From Macrostomum hystrix (Eukaryota; Platyhelminthes; Macrostomidae), in NCBI GenBank assembly GCA_950097015.1, contig CATNEN010000029.1, positions 6,467,501 to 6,531,500 of the forward strand: a stretch of 64,000 nucleotides of DNA. Reading direction: 5' to 3'. Made by a program: the position numbers and the translations under genes. The notes under the pieces are model-generated. The model was not told where the DNA came from and ran no database searches. It saw only the letters and a list, made by a program, of their open reading frames with translations. Shown piece by piece: positions 30,401 through 43,215 of this stretch; within the stretch, counting starts at the first letter, position 1, and each line of letters starts with the position of its first letter.

Positions 30401-33400
30401 GACTAGCAAATCTACTACTATAGTGTGGTCCTTGCCTCTCAGACTAGAAAATCTACTACTATAGTGTGGTCCTTGCCTCTCAGACTAGTAACTCTACTAC
30501 TATAGTGTGGTCCTTGCCTCAGACTAGTAAATATACTACTATAGTGTGGTTCTTGCCTCTCAGACTAGTAAATATACTACTATAGTGTGGTCCTTGCCTC
30601 TCAGAACTAGTAAATCTACTACTATAGTGTGGTCCTTGCCTCTCAGACTAGTAAATCTACTACTATAGTGTGGTCCTTGCCTCTCAGACTAGTAAATCTA
30701 CTACTATAGTGTGGTCCTTGCCTCTCAGACTAGTAAATCTACTACTATAGTGTGGTCCTTGCCTCAGACTAGCAAATCTACTACTATATTATGGTTCTTG
30801 CCTCTCAGACTAGTAAATATACTACTATAGTGTGGTCCTTGCCTCTCAGACTAGTAACTCTACTACTATAGTGTGGTCCTTGCCTCTCAGACTAGCAAAT
30901 ATACTACTATAGTGTGGTCCTTGCCTCAGACTAGTAAATCTACTACTATATTATGGTTCTCGCCTCTCAGACTAGTAAATCTACTACTATAGTGTGGTCC
31001 TTGCCTCAGACTAGTAAATCTACTACTATATTATGGTTCTTGCCTCTCAGACTAGTAAATCTACTACTATAGTGTGGTCCTTGCCTCAGACTAGTAAATA
31101 TACTACTATAGTGTGGTCCTTGCCTCTCAGACTAGTAACTCTACTACTATAGTGTGGGTCCTGCCTCAGACTAGTAAATCTACTACTATATTATGGTTCT
31201 TGCCTCTCAGACTAGTAAATCTACTACTATAGTGTGGTCCCTTGCCTCTCAGACTAGAAAATCTACTACTATCGTGTGGTCCTTGCCTCAGACTAGTAAA
31301 TCTACTACTATATTATGGTTCTTGCCTCTCAGACTAGTAAATCTACTACTATAGTGTGGTCCTTGCCTCAGAACTAGTAAATATACTACTATAGTGTGGT
31401 CCTTGCCTCTCAGACTAGTAAATCTACTACTATAGTGTGGTCCTTGCCTCTCAGACTAGCAAATCTACTACTATAGTGTGGTCCTTGCCTCTCAGACTAG
31501 TAACTCTACTACTATATATGTCCTTGCCTCTCAGACTAGTAAATCTACTACTATAGTGTGGTCCTTGCCTCTCAGACTAGCAAATCTACTACTATATATG
31601 TGGTCCTTGCCTCTCAGACTAGCAAATCTACTACTATAGTGTGGTCCTTGCCTCTCAGACTAGTAAACTACTACTATAGTGTGGTCCTTGCCTCTCAGAC
31701 TAGTAACTCTACTACTATAGTGTGGTCTTGCTCTCAGACTACGTAAATCTACTACTATAGTGTGGTCCTTGCCTCAGACTAGTAACTATACTACTATAGT
31801 GTGGTCCTTGCCTCTCAGACTAGTAAATCTACTACTATATGTGGTCCTTGCCTCTCAGACTAGAAAATCTACTACTATAGTGTGGTCCTTGCCTCAGACT
31901 AGTAATCTACTACTATATTATGGGTTCTTGCTCTCAGACTAGTAAATATACTACTATAGTGTGGTCCTTGCCTCTCAGACTAGTAAATATACTACTATAG
32001 TGTGGTCCTTGCCTCTCAGACTAGTAACTCTACTACTATAGTGTGGTCCTTGCCTCTCAGACTAGTAAATCTACTACTATAGTGTGGTCCTTGCCTCTCA
32101 GACTAGTAAATCTACTACTATAGTGTGGTCCTTGCCTCTCAGACTAGTAAATATACTACTATAGTGTGGTCCTTGCCTCTCAGACTAGTAAATATACTAC
32201 TATAGTGTGGTCCTTGCCTCTCAGACTAGTAAATCTACTACTATAGTGTGGTCCTTGCCTCAGACTAGCAAATCTACTACTATATTATGGTTCTTGCCTC
32301 TCAGACTAGTAAATATACTACTATAGTGTGGTCCTTGCCTCTCAGACTAGTAAATATACTACTATAGTGTGGTCCTTGCCTCTCAGACTAGTAAACTCTA
32401 CTACTATAGTGTGGTCCTTGCCTCTCAGACTAGCAAATATACTACTATAGTGTGGTCCTTGCCTCAGACTAGTAAATCTACTACTATAGTGTGGTCCTTG
32501 CCTCTCAGACTAGTAAATCTACTACTATAGTGTGGTCCTTGCCTCTCAGACTAGTAACTCTACTACTATAGTGTGGTCCTTGCCTCTCAGACTAGTAACT
32601 CTACTACTATAGTGTGGTCCTTGCCTCTCAGACTAGTAAATCTACTACTATAGTGTGGTCCTTGCCTCTCAGACTAGTAAACTATACTACTATAGTGTGG
32701 TCCTTGCCTCTCAGACTAGTAACTCTACTACTATAGTGTGGTCCTTGCCTCTCAGACTAGTAACTCTACTACTATAGTGTGGTCCTTGCCTCTCAGACTA
32801 GTAAATCTACTACTATATTATGGTCCTTGCCTCTCAGACTAGTAACTCTACTACTATAGTGTGGTCCTTGCCTCTCAGACTAGTAAACTCTACTACTATA
32901 GTGTGGTCCTTGCCTCTCAGACTAGTAAATCTACTACTATAGTGTGGTCCTTGCCTCTCAGACTAGCAACTACTATATTATGGTCCTTCCGCCTCTCAGA
33001 CTAGTAACTCTACTACTATAGTGTGGTCCTTGCCTCTCAGACTAGTAACTCTACTACTATAGTGTGGTCCTTGCCTCAGACTAGTAACTCTACTACTATA
33101 GTGTGGTCCTTGCCTCTCAGACTAGTAAATCTACTACTATAGTGTGGTCCTTGCCCTCTCAGACTAGCAAATCTACTACTATATTATGGTTCCTTGCTCT
33201 CAGACTAGTAAATCTACTACTATAGTGTGATCCTTGCCTCTCAGACTAGTAAATATACTACTATAGTGGTGATCCTTGCCTCTCAGACTAGTAACTCTAC
33301 TTAATATAGTGTGGTCCTTGCCTCAGACTAGTAAATCTACTACTATAGAATGTGGTCCTTTGCCTCCAGACTAGTAACTCTACTACTATAGTGTGGTCCT

Positions 33401-36400
33401 TGCCTCTCAGACTAGTAAATCTACTACTATAGTGTGGTCCTTGCCTCTCAGACTAGTAACTCTACTACTATAGTGTGGTCCTTGCCTCTCAGACTAGTAA
33501 ATCTACTACTATAGTGTGGTCCTTGCCTCTCAGACTAGTAAATATACTACTATAGTGTGGTCCTTGCCTCTCAGACTAGTAAATCTACTACTATAGTGTG
33601 GTCCTTGCCTCTCAGACTAGTAAATCTACTACTATAGTGTGGTCCTTGCCTCTCAGACTAGTAAATCTACTACTATAGTGTGGTCCTTGCCTCTCAGACT
33701 AGTAAATCTACTACTATAGTGTGGTCCTTGCCTCTCAGACTAGTAAATATACTACTATAGTGTGGTCCTTGCCTCTCAGACTAGTAAATCTACTACTATA
33801 GTGTGGTCCTTGCCTCTCAGACTAGTAAATCTACTACTATAGTGTGGTCCTTGCCTCTCAGACTAGTAAATCTACTACTATAGTGTGGTCTTGCCTCTCA
33901 GACTAGTAAATCTACTACTATAGTGTGGTCCTTGCCTCTCAGACTAGTAAATATACTACTATAGTGTGGTCCTTGCCTCTCAGACTAGTAAATCTACTAC
34001 TATAGTGTGGTCCTTGCCTCTCAGACTAGTAAATCTACTACTATAGTGTGGTCCTTGCCTCTCAGACTAGTAAATATACTACTATAGTGTGGTCCTTGCC
34101 TCTCAGACTAGTAAATCTACTACTATAGTGTGGTCCTTGCCTCTCAGACTAGCAAATCTACTACTATAGTGTGGTCCTTGCCTCTCAGACTAGTAAATCT
34201 ACTACTATAGTGTGGTCCTTGCCTCTCAGACTAGTAAATATACTACTATAGTGTGGTCCTTGCCTCTCAGACTAGTAACTCTACTACTATAGTGTGGTCC
34301 TTGCCTCTCAGACTAGTAAATCTACTACTATAGTGTGGTCCTTGCCTCAGACTAGTAAATCTACTACTATAGTGTGGTCCTTGCCTCTCAGACTAGTAAA
34401 TCTACTACTATAGTGTGGTCCTTGCCTCTCAGACTAGTAAATCTACTACTATAGTGTGGTCCTTGCCTCTCAGACTAGTAACTCTACTACTATAGTGTGG
34501 TGTCCTTGCCTCAGACTAGTAAATCTACTACTATAGTGTGGTCCTTGCCTCTCAGACTAGTAAATATACTACTATAGTGTGATCCTTGCCTCTCAGACTA
34601 GTAACTCTACTACTATAGTGTGGTCCTTGCCTCTCAGACTAGTAACTCTACTACTATAGTGTGGTCCTTGCCTCTCAGACTAGTAAATCTACTACTATAG
34701 TATGGTCCTTGCCTCTCAGACTAGTAAATCTACTACTATAGTGTGATCCTTGCCTCTCAGACTAGTAAATCTACTACTATAGTGTGGTCCTTGCCTCTCA
34801 GACTAGTAACTCTACTACTATAGTGTGGTCCTTGCCTCTCAGACTAGCAAATCTACTACTATATTATGGTCCTTGCCTCTCAGACTAGTAACTCTACTAC
34901 TATAGTGTGGTCCTTGCCTCTCAGACTAGTAACTCTACTACTATAGTGTGGTCCTTGCCTCTCAGACTAGTAACTCTACTACTATAGTGTGGTCCTTGCC
35001 TCTCAGACTAGTAACTCTACTACTATATTATGGATCTTGCCTCTCAGACTAGCAAATCTACTACTATATTATGGTTCTTGCCTCTCAGACTAGTAACTCT
35101 ACTACTATAGTGTGGTCCTTGCCTCTCAGACTAGTAAATATACTACTATAGTGTGGTCCTTGCCTCTCAGACTAGTAAATCTACTACTATAGTGTGGTCC
35201 TTGCCCTCAGACTAGTAAATCTACTACTATAGTGTGGTCCTTGCCTCTCAGACTAGTAACTCTACTACTATAGTGTGGTCCTTGCCTCTCAGACTAGTAA
35301 ATCTACTACTATAGTGTGGTCCTTGCCTCTCAGACTAGTAAATCTACTACTATAGTGTGGTCCTTGCCTCTCAGACTAGTAAATCTACTACTATATTATG
35401 GTTCTCGCCTCTCAGACTAGTAACTCTACTACTATAGTGTGGTCCTTGCCTCAGACTAGTAAATCTACTACTATAGTGTGGTCCTTGCCTCTCAGACTAG
35501 TAACTCTACTACTATATTATGGTTCTCGCCTCTCAGACTAGTAACTCTACTACTATAGTGTGGTTCTTGCCTCTCAGACTAGTAACTCTACTACTATAGT
35601 GTGGTCCTTGCCTCTCAGACTAGTAAATCTACTACTATAGTGTGGTCCTTGCCTCTCAGACTAGTAACTCTACTACTATAGTGTGGTCCTTGCCTCTCAG
35701 ACTAGTAAATCTACTACTATAGTGTGGTCCTTGCCTCTCAGACTAGTAAATATACTACTATAGTGTGATCCTTGCCTCTCAGACTAGTAAATCTACTACT
35801 ATATTATGGTCCTTGCCTCTCAGACTAGTAACTCTACTACTATAGTGTGGTCCTTGCCTCTCAGACTAGTAACTCTACTACTATAGTGTGGTCCTTGCCT
35901 CTTAGACTAGTAAATATACTACTATAGTGTGGTCCTTGCCTCTCAGACTAGTAAATATACTACTATAGTGTGGTCCTTGCCTCTCAGACTAGTAAATATA
36001 CTACTATAGTGTGATCCTTGCCTCTCAGACTAGTAAATCTACTACTATAGTGTGGTCCTTGCCTCTTAGACTAGTAAATATACTACTATAGTGTGGTCCT
36101 TGCCTCTCAGACTAGTAACTCTACTACTATAGTGTGGTCCTTGCCTCTCAGACTAGTAACTCTACTACTATAGTGTGGTCCTTGCCTCTCAGACTAGTAA
36201 ATCTACTACTATAGTGTGGTCCTTGCCTCTCAGACTAGTAAATCTACTACTATAGTGTGGTCCTTGCCTCTCAGACTAGTAAATCTACTACTATAGTGTG
36301 GTCCTTGCCTCTCAGACTAGTAAATATACTACTATAGTGTGATCCTTGCCTCTCAGACTAGTAAATCTACTACTATATTATGGTCCTTGCCTCTCAGACT

Positions 36401-38036
36401 AGTAACTCTACTACTATAGTGTGGTCCTTGCCTCTCAGACTAGTAACTCTACTACTATAGTGTGGTCCTTGCCTCTTAGACTAGTAAATATACTACTATA
36501 GTGTGGTCCTTGCCTCTCAGACTAGTAAATATACTACTATAGTGTGATCCTTGCCTCTCAGACTAGTAAATCTACTACTATAGTGTGGTCCTTGCCTCTT
36601 AGACTAGTAAATATACTACTATAGTGTGGTCCTTGCCTCTCAGACTAGTAACTCTACTACTATAGTGTGGTCCTTGCCTCTCAGACTAGTAAATATACTA
36701 CTATAGTGTGGTCCTTGCCTCTCAGACTAGTAAATCTACTACTATAGTGTGGTCCTTGCCTCTCAGACTAGTAAATCTACTACTATAGTGTGGTCCTTGC
36801 CTCTCAGACTAGTAAATCTACTACTATAGTGTGGTCCTTGCCTCTCAGACTAGTAAATCTACTACTATAGTGTGGTCCTTGCCTCTCAGACTAGTAAATC
36901 TACTACTATAGTGTGGTCCTTGCCTCTCAGACTAGTAAATATACTACTATAGTGTGGTCCTTGCCTCTCAGACTAGTAAATCTACTACTATAGTGTGGTC
37001 CTTGCCTCTCAGACTAGTAAATCTACTACTATAGTGTGGTCCTTGCCTCTCAGACTAGTAAATCTATTACTATAGTGTGGTCCTTGCCTCTCAGACTAGT
37101 AAATCTACTACTATAGTGTGGTCCTTGCCTCTTAGACTAGTAAATATACTACTATAGTGTGATCCTTGCCTCTCAGACTAGTAAATATACTACTATAGTG
37201 TGGTCCTTGCCTCTCAGACTAGTAAATCTATTACTATATTATGGTTCTTGCCTCTCAGACTAGTAAATCTACTACTATAGTGTGGTCCTTGCCTCTTAGA
37301 CTAGTAAATATACTACTATAGTGTGATCCTTGCCTCTCAGACTAGTAAATATACTACTATAGTGTGGTCCTTGCCTCTTAGACTAGTAAATATACTACTA
37401 TAGTGTGGTCCTTGCCTCTCAGACTAGTAAATCTACTACTATATTATGGTTCTTGCCTCTCAGACTAGTAAATCTACTACTATATTATGGTTCTTGCCTC
37501 TCAGACTAGTAAATATACTACTATATTATGGTTCTTGCCTCTCAGACTAGTAACTCTACTACTATAGTGTGGTCCTTGCCTCTCAGACTAGTAAATATAC
37601 TACTATAGTGTGATCCTTGCCTCTCAGACTAGTAAATATACTACTATAGTGTGGTCCTTGCCTCTTAGACTAGTAAATATACTACTATAGTGTGGTCCTT
37701 GCCTCTCAGACTAGTAACTCTACTACTATAGTGTGGTCCTTGCCTCTCAGACTAGTAAATATACTACTATAGTGTGATCCTTGCCTCTCAGACTAGCAAA
37801 TCTATTACTATATTATGCTTCTTGCCTCTGAGACTAGTAACTCTACTACTATATTATGGATCTTGCCTCTCAGACTAGTAACTCTACTACTATAGTGTGG
37901 TCCTTGCCTCAGACTAGTAAATATACTACTATATTATGGTTCTTGCCTCTCAGACTAGTAAATCTACTACTATAGTGTGGTCCTTGCCTCTCAGACTAGT
38001 AAATCTACTACTATATTATGGTTCTTGCCTCTCAGG
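27441..38036. repeat. Giant minisatellite, 41-bp unit, about 10.6 kb
   Basis: About 258 tandem copies of a 41-bp unit (cctctcagactagtaaatct, actactatagtgtggtcctt, g). Two units differ from this in regular ways: a 39-bp form lacking one ct (ttgcctcagac), and a form with tatattatggttc in place of tatagtgtggtcc. The aaatct position also alternates with aactct, aaatat, caaatct and aaaatct. Variant units recur in the same order. For example, a block at 35765 (gtgatcc, attatgg, then two aactct units, then cttagac) returns at 36339, 574 bp or 14 units later. The array ends cleanly at ctctcag|gttatcc. It lies between the divergent PKA and RICTOR genes. Confidence 0.98.
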
Positions 38037-38915
38037 TTATCCACTCATTACCCACTCATGAATGGCGGTGCGTGGCAGTAATTTCCTAATTTTTAATAGG
38101 TAACAAAATTGAGCAACAAAGATGAGTACAATTATGGAAAGGTTTTTCTTCTTGTCGTGAAGTCCCTGCTCAATTTAGTGTTTTTTACGTTATCTTGTTA
38201 GGGACTGTAGTTCCATTTTTATTATCTTTCGCACAGCCGCACAAGTTTTGTTTTACTTTTTGCTTAATTGAATTCATCTCGCCAAGGTCCGCATGAATTT
38301 ACTGGCTATTACTATAGCGAAAGAATTACAGAAAAAACGAGCAAATTCGCGCATGCTTCTGGCGGTACGTGACTTCGTGGTGAAACAGGGGTTGAGGACC
38401 GAGAAACTGAAGCTGTTCTGCACAGTTTTTTTAAGTTCACAAAAACTTACAGTGTGAAAAGTGCATGTACTGACATATTAAGCACTCTTATTTAGAATGC
38501 AAACTAAATATCAACTGCATGGTATTGGCTTGGCAATGGTAAGCTATTCGCTATGCAAGGCATGGTATTGATGTGTTTTTAGCTAACACCTTTTTGACAC
38601 CACGTCAAAAAGGGGCACAAATGTAACACGAAAAAGTGACTTACAAGAAGAAGTGAAACTGATTCACTGTGTATAATGCGTATAAACAGTGTGTGTGCGC
38701 CCTGGATGAAACTGGCACACAATGCGAGATTAAATCTCTAAAGCGGGGACTTGATCAGGTAAGACAAGCTGCAGCAGCTTTTCTATGATTTTTATCTCTT
38801 GTCAGAGCCATTCTAAACTAGCTTCTAGCCTGCTGGGTGCGGATTGGCCACACTGACAGCCAATCAGATCTTGTGCGGAGCACTGGACCAGGGGGTCCCT
38901 CAATTGACATACGCT
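38037..38915. other. Unique spacer, no gene seen
   Basis: Unique sequence between two arrays. No coding, RNA or mobile-element homology was recognised. Confidence 0.5.
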
Positions 38916-39910
38916 CAGTCAGTCAGTGGACAGTAGCCTCTGCCACTTAGTCAGTGGACAGTAGCCTCTGCCACTTAGTCAGTGGACAGTAGCCTCTGCC
39001 ACTTAGTCAGTGGACAGTAGCCTCTGCCACTTAGTCAGTGGACAGTAGTCTCTGCCACTTAGTCAGTGGACAGTAGTCTCTGCCACTTAGTCAGTCAGTG
39101 GACAGTAGTCTCTGCCACTTAGTCAGTCAGTGGACAGTAGTCTCTGCCACTTAGTCAGTCAGTGGACAGTAGTCTCTGCCACTTAGTCAGTCAGTGGACA
39201 GTAGTCTCTGCCACTTAGTCAGTCAGTGGACAGTAGTCTCTGCCACTTAGTCAGTCAGTGGACAGTAGTCTCTGCCACTTAGTCAGTCAGTGGACAGTAG
39301 TCTCTGCCACTTAGTCAGTCAGTGGACAGTAGTCTCTGCCACTTAGTCAGTCAGTGGACAGTAGTCTCTGCCACTTAGTCAGTCAGTGGACAGTAGTCTC
39401 TGCCACTTAGTCAGTCAGTGGACAGTAGTCTCTGCCACTTAGTCAGTCAGTGGACTGTAGCCTCTTCCACACAGTCAGTCAGTGGACTGTAGCCTCTACC
39501 ACACAGTCAGTCAGTGGACTGTAGCCTCTACCACACAGTCAGTCAGTGGACTGTAGCCTCTTCCACACAGTCAGTCAGTGGACTGTAGCCTCTTCCACAT
39601 AGTCAGTCAGTGGACTCAGTCAGTCTGTGGACAGTATAGTCTCAGTCAGTCTGTGGACAGTAGTCTCAGTCAGTCTGTGGACAGTAGTCTCAGTCAGTCT
39701 GTGGACAGTAGTCTCAGTCAGTCTGTGGACAGTGGTCTCAGTCAGTCTGTGGACAGGGGTCTCAGTCAGTCTGTGGACAGTATAGTCTCAGTCAGTCTGT
39801 GGACAGTAGTCTCAGTCAGTCTGTGGACAGTGGTCTCAGTCAGTCTGTGGACAGGGGTCTCAGTCAGTTTGTGGACAGTATAGTCTCAGTCAGTCTGTGG
39901 ACAGTAGGTT
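38916..39910. repeat. Compound minisatellite, 28/32-bp then 24-bp unit
   Basis: Three zones share a gtcagtggaca core. 38916-39090 has a 28-bp unit (agtcagtggacagtagcctc, tgccactt). 39090-39600 has a 32-bp unit with one extra cagt, switching at 39450 to gactgtagcctcttccacac. 39600-39910 has a 24-bp unit (agtctcagtcagtctgtgga, cagt). The steps look like successive expansion of variants of one ancestral unit. Confidence 0.95.
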
Positions 39911-41075
39911 CTGCCAGTCAGTGGACGGTCGAATTGGACAGTAAAAAACACTGAAGTGAAATTTTAGGTTCAGTTTCGAAGAGAAAGCCAAGTGTCCAAT
40001 TAGATTTTTACGATAATTGGCACTGTAGCTTCATGGAAAATCACAGCCATTATCTTATCACTGTTTTTACTTCGTGCGGCAAACTGGTGTCGTTATAGAC
40101 CCTCCTAAGGGTTTTTTATTGGTATATAGTTATATAGAAACTGAATAAACATTGACGGATCGTGTATCCAGGCGCAATTGTTGAAGGATAAGCAGGAAGT
40201 ACGCATGGCGCTGCTAATGTTGGAATGGGAGGTCTTCGACCTCTGCAGAAGTCATCTCGCATCAATAGTGCATGTGGGAGTTAAATTCGCATGAATTGTG
40301 GAGTTCTGGCTGATAGCTGAAGCCAGGGTTCGGGTTCGGGGAAAGCAAGAAAGCCAGCCCTTTGCAAGCCAGAAGCTCTTTGACTGATTGCGTGGATACA
40401 GCCAGACTGTCTTGCTTTTTTGCGGCAAATCAGTTTTTTATCTCCGTATCTTTGTTTCTGCTACTGGACCTTGTTCTAGAGGCCAAGCAGAAGCATTGCT
40501 GATTTGTGGCCAGGAAATCGAGAGGTCTTGACAAACCTGGACTGTGGAGTCTTTGCTTCGAGGCCTTCCGTGCCTGATTGGCGGGATTCTAAAGCTACTT
40601 TGCAATGTACTCGAAAACAATTGAGTTTGGATAGACAAATCAGTTAGACTTGTTTGCTCGCCTCGTTAACTCCAGACTCGAGCACACGAATAAGTTTAGG
40701 TTCTTCCTTGCAAAATTCACGATAAAAATGCAGTTTTCATGCTTAAATCTAAAGCATGATCCCGCTCATAGTAGATGTCATAGTATGTCATAGATGTCAA
40801 GTCATAGTAGATGCTGACTTGGGTACCTGCGTAGTACAGGTCTACAAAGTATGAATGAAGCACTTTCATTACCGAAAAGCGTTCTTGCTGCTGCGTCTGA
40901 TCCGCGATTGCACCCGCAGGTTGCAGCAGATCCATCTTGGTCCGCAGCTGCCGTTTCAGGAACAACTCTTGAGTAAGTTACTCAGCCGTATCTCCATTGG
41001 TCTCCAGCTGTCCTAGGCCGTCCTCGAAGACATCTACGAACTCATCTAGAATCTTTTCGAGCTGTCTGCTGTCAT
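39911..41075. other. Unique spacer, one weak coding-like stretch
   Basis: No recognised gene. At 40173-40298 an acceptor-like tgtatccag is followed by a short frame with coding-like composition (AQLLKDKQEVRMALLMLEWE and on to a stop). I do not recognise it. A tangled tatgtcatag/agatgtcatag direct repeat lies at 40765-40815. Confidence 0.35.
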
Positions 41076-41077
41076 CT

Positions 41078-41655
41078 TGAGTACCTGTTGTCTGAAGCGC
41101 ATCTTGAGTACCTGTCGGATGAAGCCCATCTTGAGTACCTGTCGGTTGAAGCGCATCTTGAGTACCGGTTGTGTGAAGCGCACCTTGAGTACCTGTCGGA
41201 TGAAGCGCATCTTGAGTACCGGTTGTGTGAAGCGCACCTTGAGTACCTGTCGGTTGAAGCGCATCTTGAGTACCGGTTGTGTGAAGCGCACCTTGAGTAC
41301 CTGTCGGTTGAAGCGCATCTTGAGTACCGGTTGTGTGAAGCGCACCTTGAGTACCTGTCGGATGAAGCGCATCTTGAGTACCGGTTGTGTGAAGCGCACC
41401 TTGAGTACCTGTCGGATGAAGCGCATCTTGAGTACCGGTTGTGTGAAGCGCACCTTGAGTACCTGTCGGATGAAGCGCACATTATGTACCTGTTAGATGA
41501 AGCGCACATTATGTACCTGTTAGAGGAAGTGCACATTATGTACCTGTTAGATGAAGCGCACATTATGTACCTGTTAGATGAAGCGCACATTATGTACCTG
41601 TTAGATGAAGCGCACATTATGTACCTGTTAGATGAAGCGCACCTTGAGTATACCT
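41078..41655. repeat. Minisatellite, 27-bp unit in 54-bp dimers
   Basis: About 21 copies of cttgagtacctgtcggatga plus agcgcat. The left part alternates strictly between tacctgtcgg(a/t)tgaagcgcat and taccggttgtgtgaagcgcac, making a 54-bp higher-order unit. The right part (41476 on) is a homogeneous attatgtacctgttagatgaa form. Because 27 is a multiple of 3, long frames stay open on both strands; I do not call them genes. Confidence 0.96.
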
Positions 41656-41841
41656 ATAAGATGAATTGAAGTGACTCTATAGTAAATTCTAGATGAAGAA
41701 CAAATTACAATAGCTGTAGCTGTCTGTTGAGTGCACTGTTACTATCCGTTGAACCTAGTTCTACCTATAGTAACGACAGGTAAAAAGTATAATAATTCGA
41801 GCTAACAGTCGAGCGAAACGTGTTTTAGTGGGAACGTGGAA

Positions 41842-42440
41842 TTAACAGTAGGACTACCAAGCCTTTTTGCCGCCCGTTTTTATACCAAGGGGGGATTCCC
41901 CCCCTAAGAACATTTTTGGCAGCGCCTGAAAGCTAACCGCGTAGGGTGGTGACTGATTGGTTGACAGACTAGGCGATGGTGTACTGTAGTTGAGCTGCGC
42001 CTAATATTTAGGCTTCAGCAGTGAAATTTTTGAAATTCGCATCAGGGTGTCCAGAGTGGCCTATTTCCACATTTTTTGCATTTGAAGGTCCCGCAGTCTG
42101 TCTAGATGAAGGGAGGTGACCACCAAAGACGGAGATGATGCAGGCACATTCGGGTGACATGCTGATAAAGTTTGAAGGTCTGGAAAGGCCGCACTGAGGC
42201 GCAGTGCAAATTCGTGTATAGTGGTGTATGAAATACACTAGCTCTTATGGGAAAAATCGGACCTTCGGCCAGAAACATTGAATATCTCGACGGTCTGAAG
42301 AGCTGGCGACTTGTTTCTTGTTTCAGAAGATGCGCAACAAAAAAGTTGGCCCGTGTTCATGAGTTTCGTGTGCTTGCATTGTTCCGTTCGGGTGCAGCAA
42401 AAAAATTGTCAGGGGGGTGGGAAATTCCCCCCTTGGATTT
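41842..42440. mobile_element. TTAA-ended MITE, family 1, inverted, one end lost
   Basis: Starts ttaacagtaggactaccaag, which is the right-hand end of the 2677-3217 copy in reverse. The interior matches in reverse (aatatctcgacggtctgaag, ttccgttcgggtgcagc). The opposite inverted end is missing; the match fades into g- and c-rich runs near 42410-42450. Confidence 0.78.
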
Positions 42441-42955
42441 TCCCCCCAGAGAAAATCTAATAGCAATCATTGGCCGTCTGTGTATAGCCTCAAGAGACAG
42501 ACGACAGCTAAAGAGAACAAAGAAAGGCCTATAAATTCACGCCCCGTTTTTCCATTACCTATTATTGCTAATACGATCGAAATGGGATTCTGTGCAAATG
42601 TGGCTACCTAACAGCTTGCTGCCTTGCTGAAGAATCGGAGAAGGGCCAAGACGGGCACGGTGTCGTGCGAAGAGGAAATGGCTGATTAGAGGGCCTTGAC
42701 GACATGCGCTCCAACTGCCTCGGTCTCTAATTACGGGCGTATACGCAATGGGAGAGATGGGGGATGTGTTAGTAGAAAAATAGATTGATCGCGCGCGCTA
42801 AAGATGCACAAAGGGATTTTAGATGCAATGTGGGGTGGATTACCTGCGCTTATTAAATTGCAACCATACTTTATTAGGGGCTTTAAGGTGCAAGCAGATG
42901 GCTGTGCCTTCAACACATTTGGGGTTATTATATTAATTTGTAAAAAAATTCTGAA
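42441..42955. other. Unique spacer, no gene seen
   Basis: No recognised feature. An open frame at 42804 continues into the next array only because its unit is 15 bp. Confidence 0.5.
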
Positions 42956-43215
42956 TTGTGGGAATGTAACGTTGGGAAATGTGACCTTAGGAAATGTGTC
43001 CTTGGGAAATGTGACCTTGGGAAATGTGACCTTGGGAAATGTGTCCTTGGGAAATGTGACCTTGGGAAATGTGACCTTGGGAAATGTGACCTTGGGAAAT
43101 GTGACCTTGGGAAATGTGACCTTGGGAAATGTGACCTTGGGAAATGTGACCTTGGGAAATGTGACCTTGGGAAATGTGACCTTTGGAAATGTGACCTTGG
43201 GAATTGTTACTCTGT
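42956..43215. repeat. Minisatellite, 15-bp unit
   Basis: About 17 copies of gggaaatgtgaccttg reading as a 15-bp period, with gtcc for gacc at three positions. The unit keeps two frames open (Leu-Gly-Asn-Val-Thr repeats in one). Near-perfect DNA identity including third positions argues for recent tandem expansion, not a selected protein. Confidence 0.95.

Noticed and set aside
27441-38036. CRISPR-like array
   Set aside because: Units are directly contiguous with no unique spacers, and the surroundings are eukaryotic.
40438-40965. Two minus-strand frames of 66 and 82 codons
   Set aside because: No recognised domain; one spans a local tatgtcatag direct repeat that creates its tyrosine-rich part.
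41046-41669. Four long overlapping frames on both strands
   Set aside because: All are products of the 27-bp array. Frames on both strands of comparable length are a repeat artefact.
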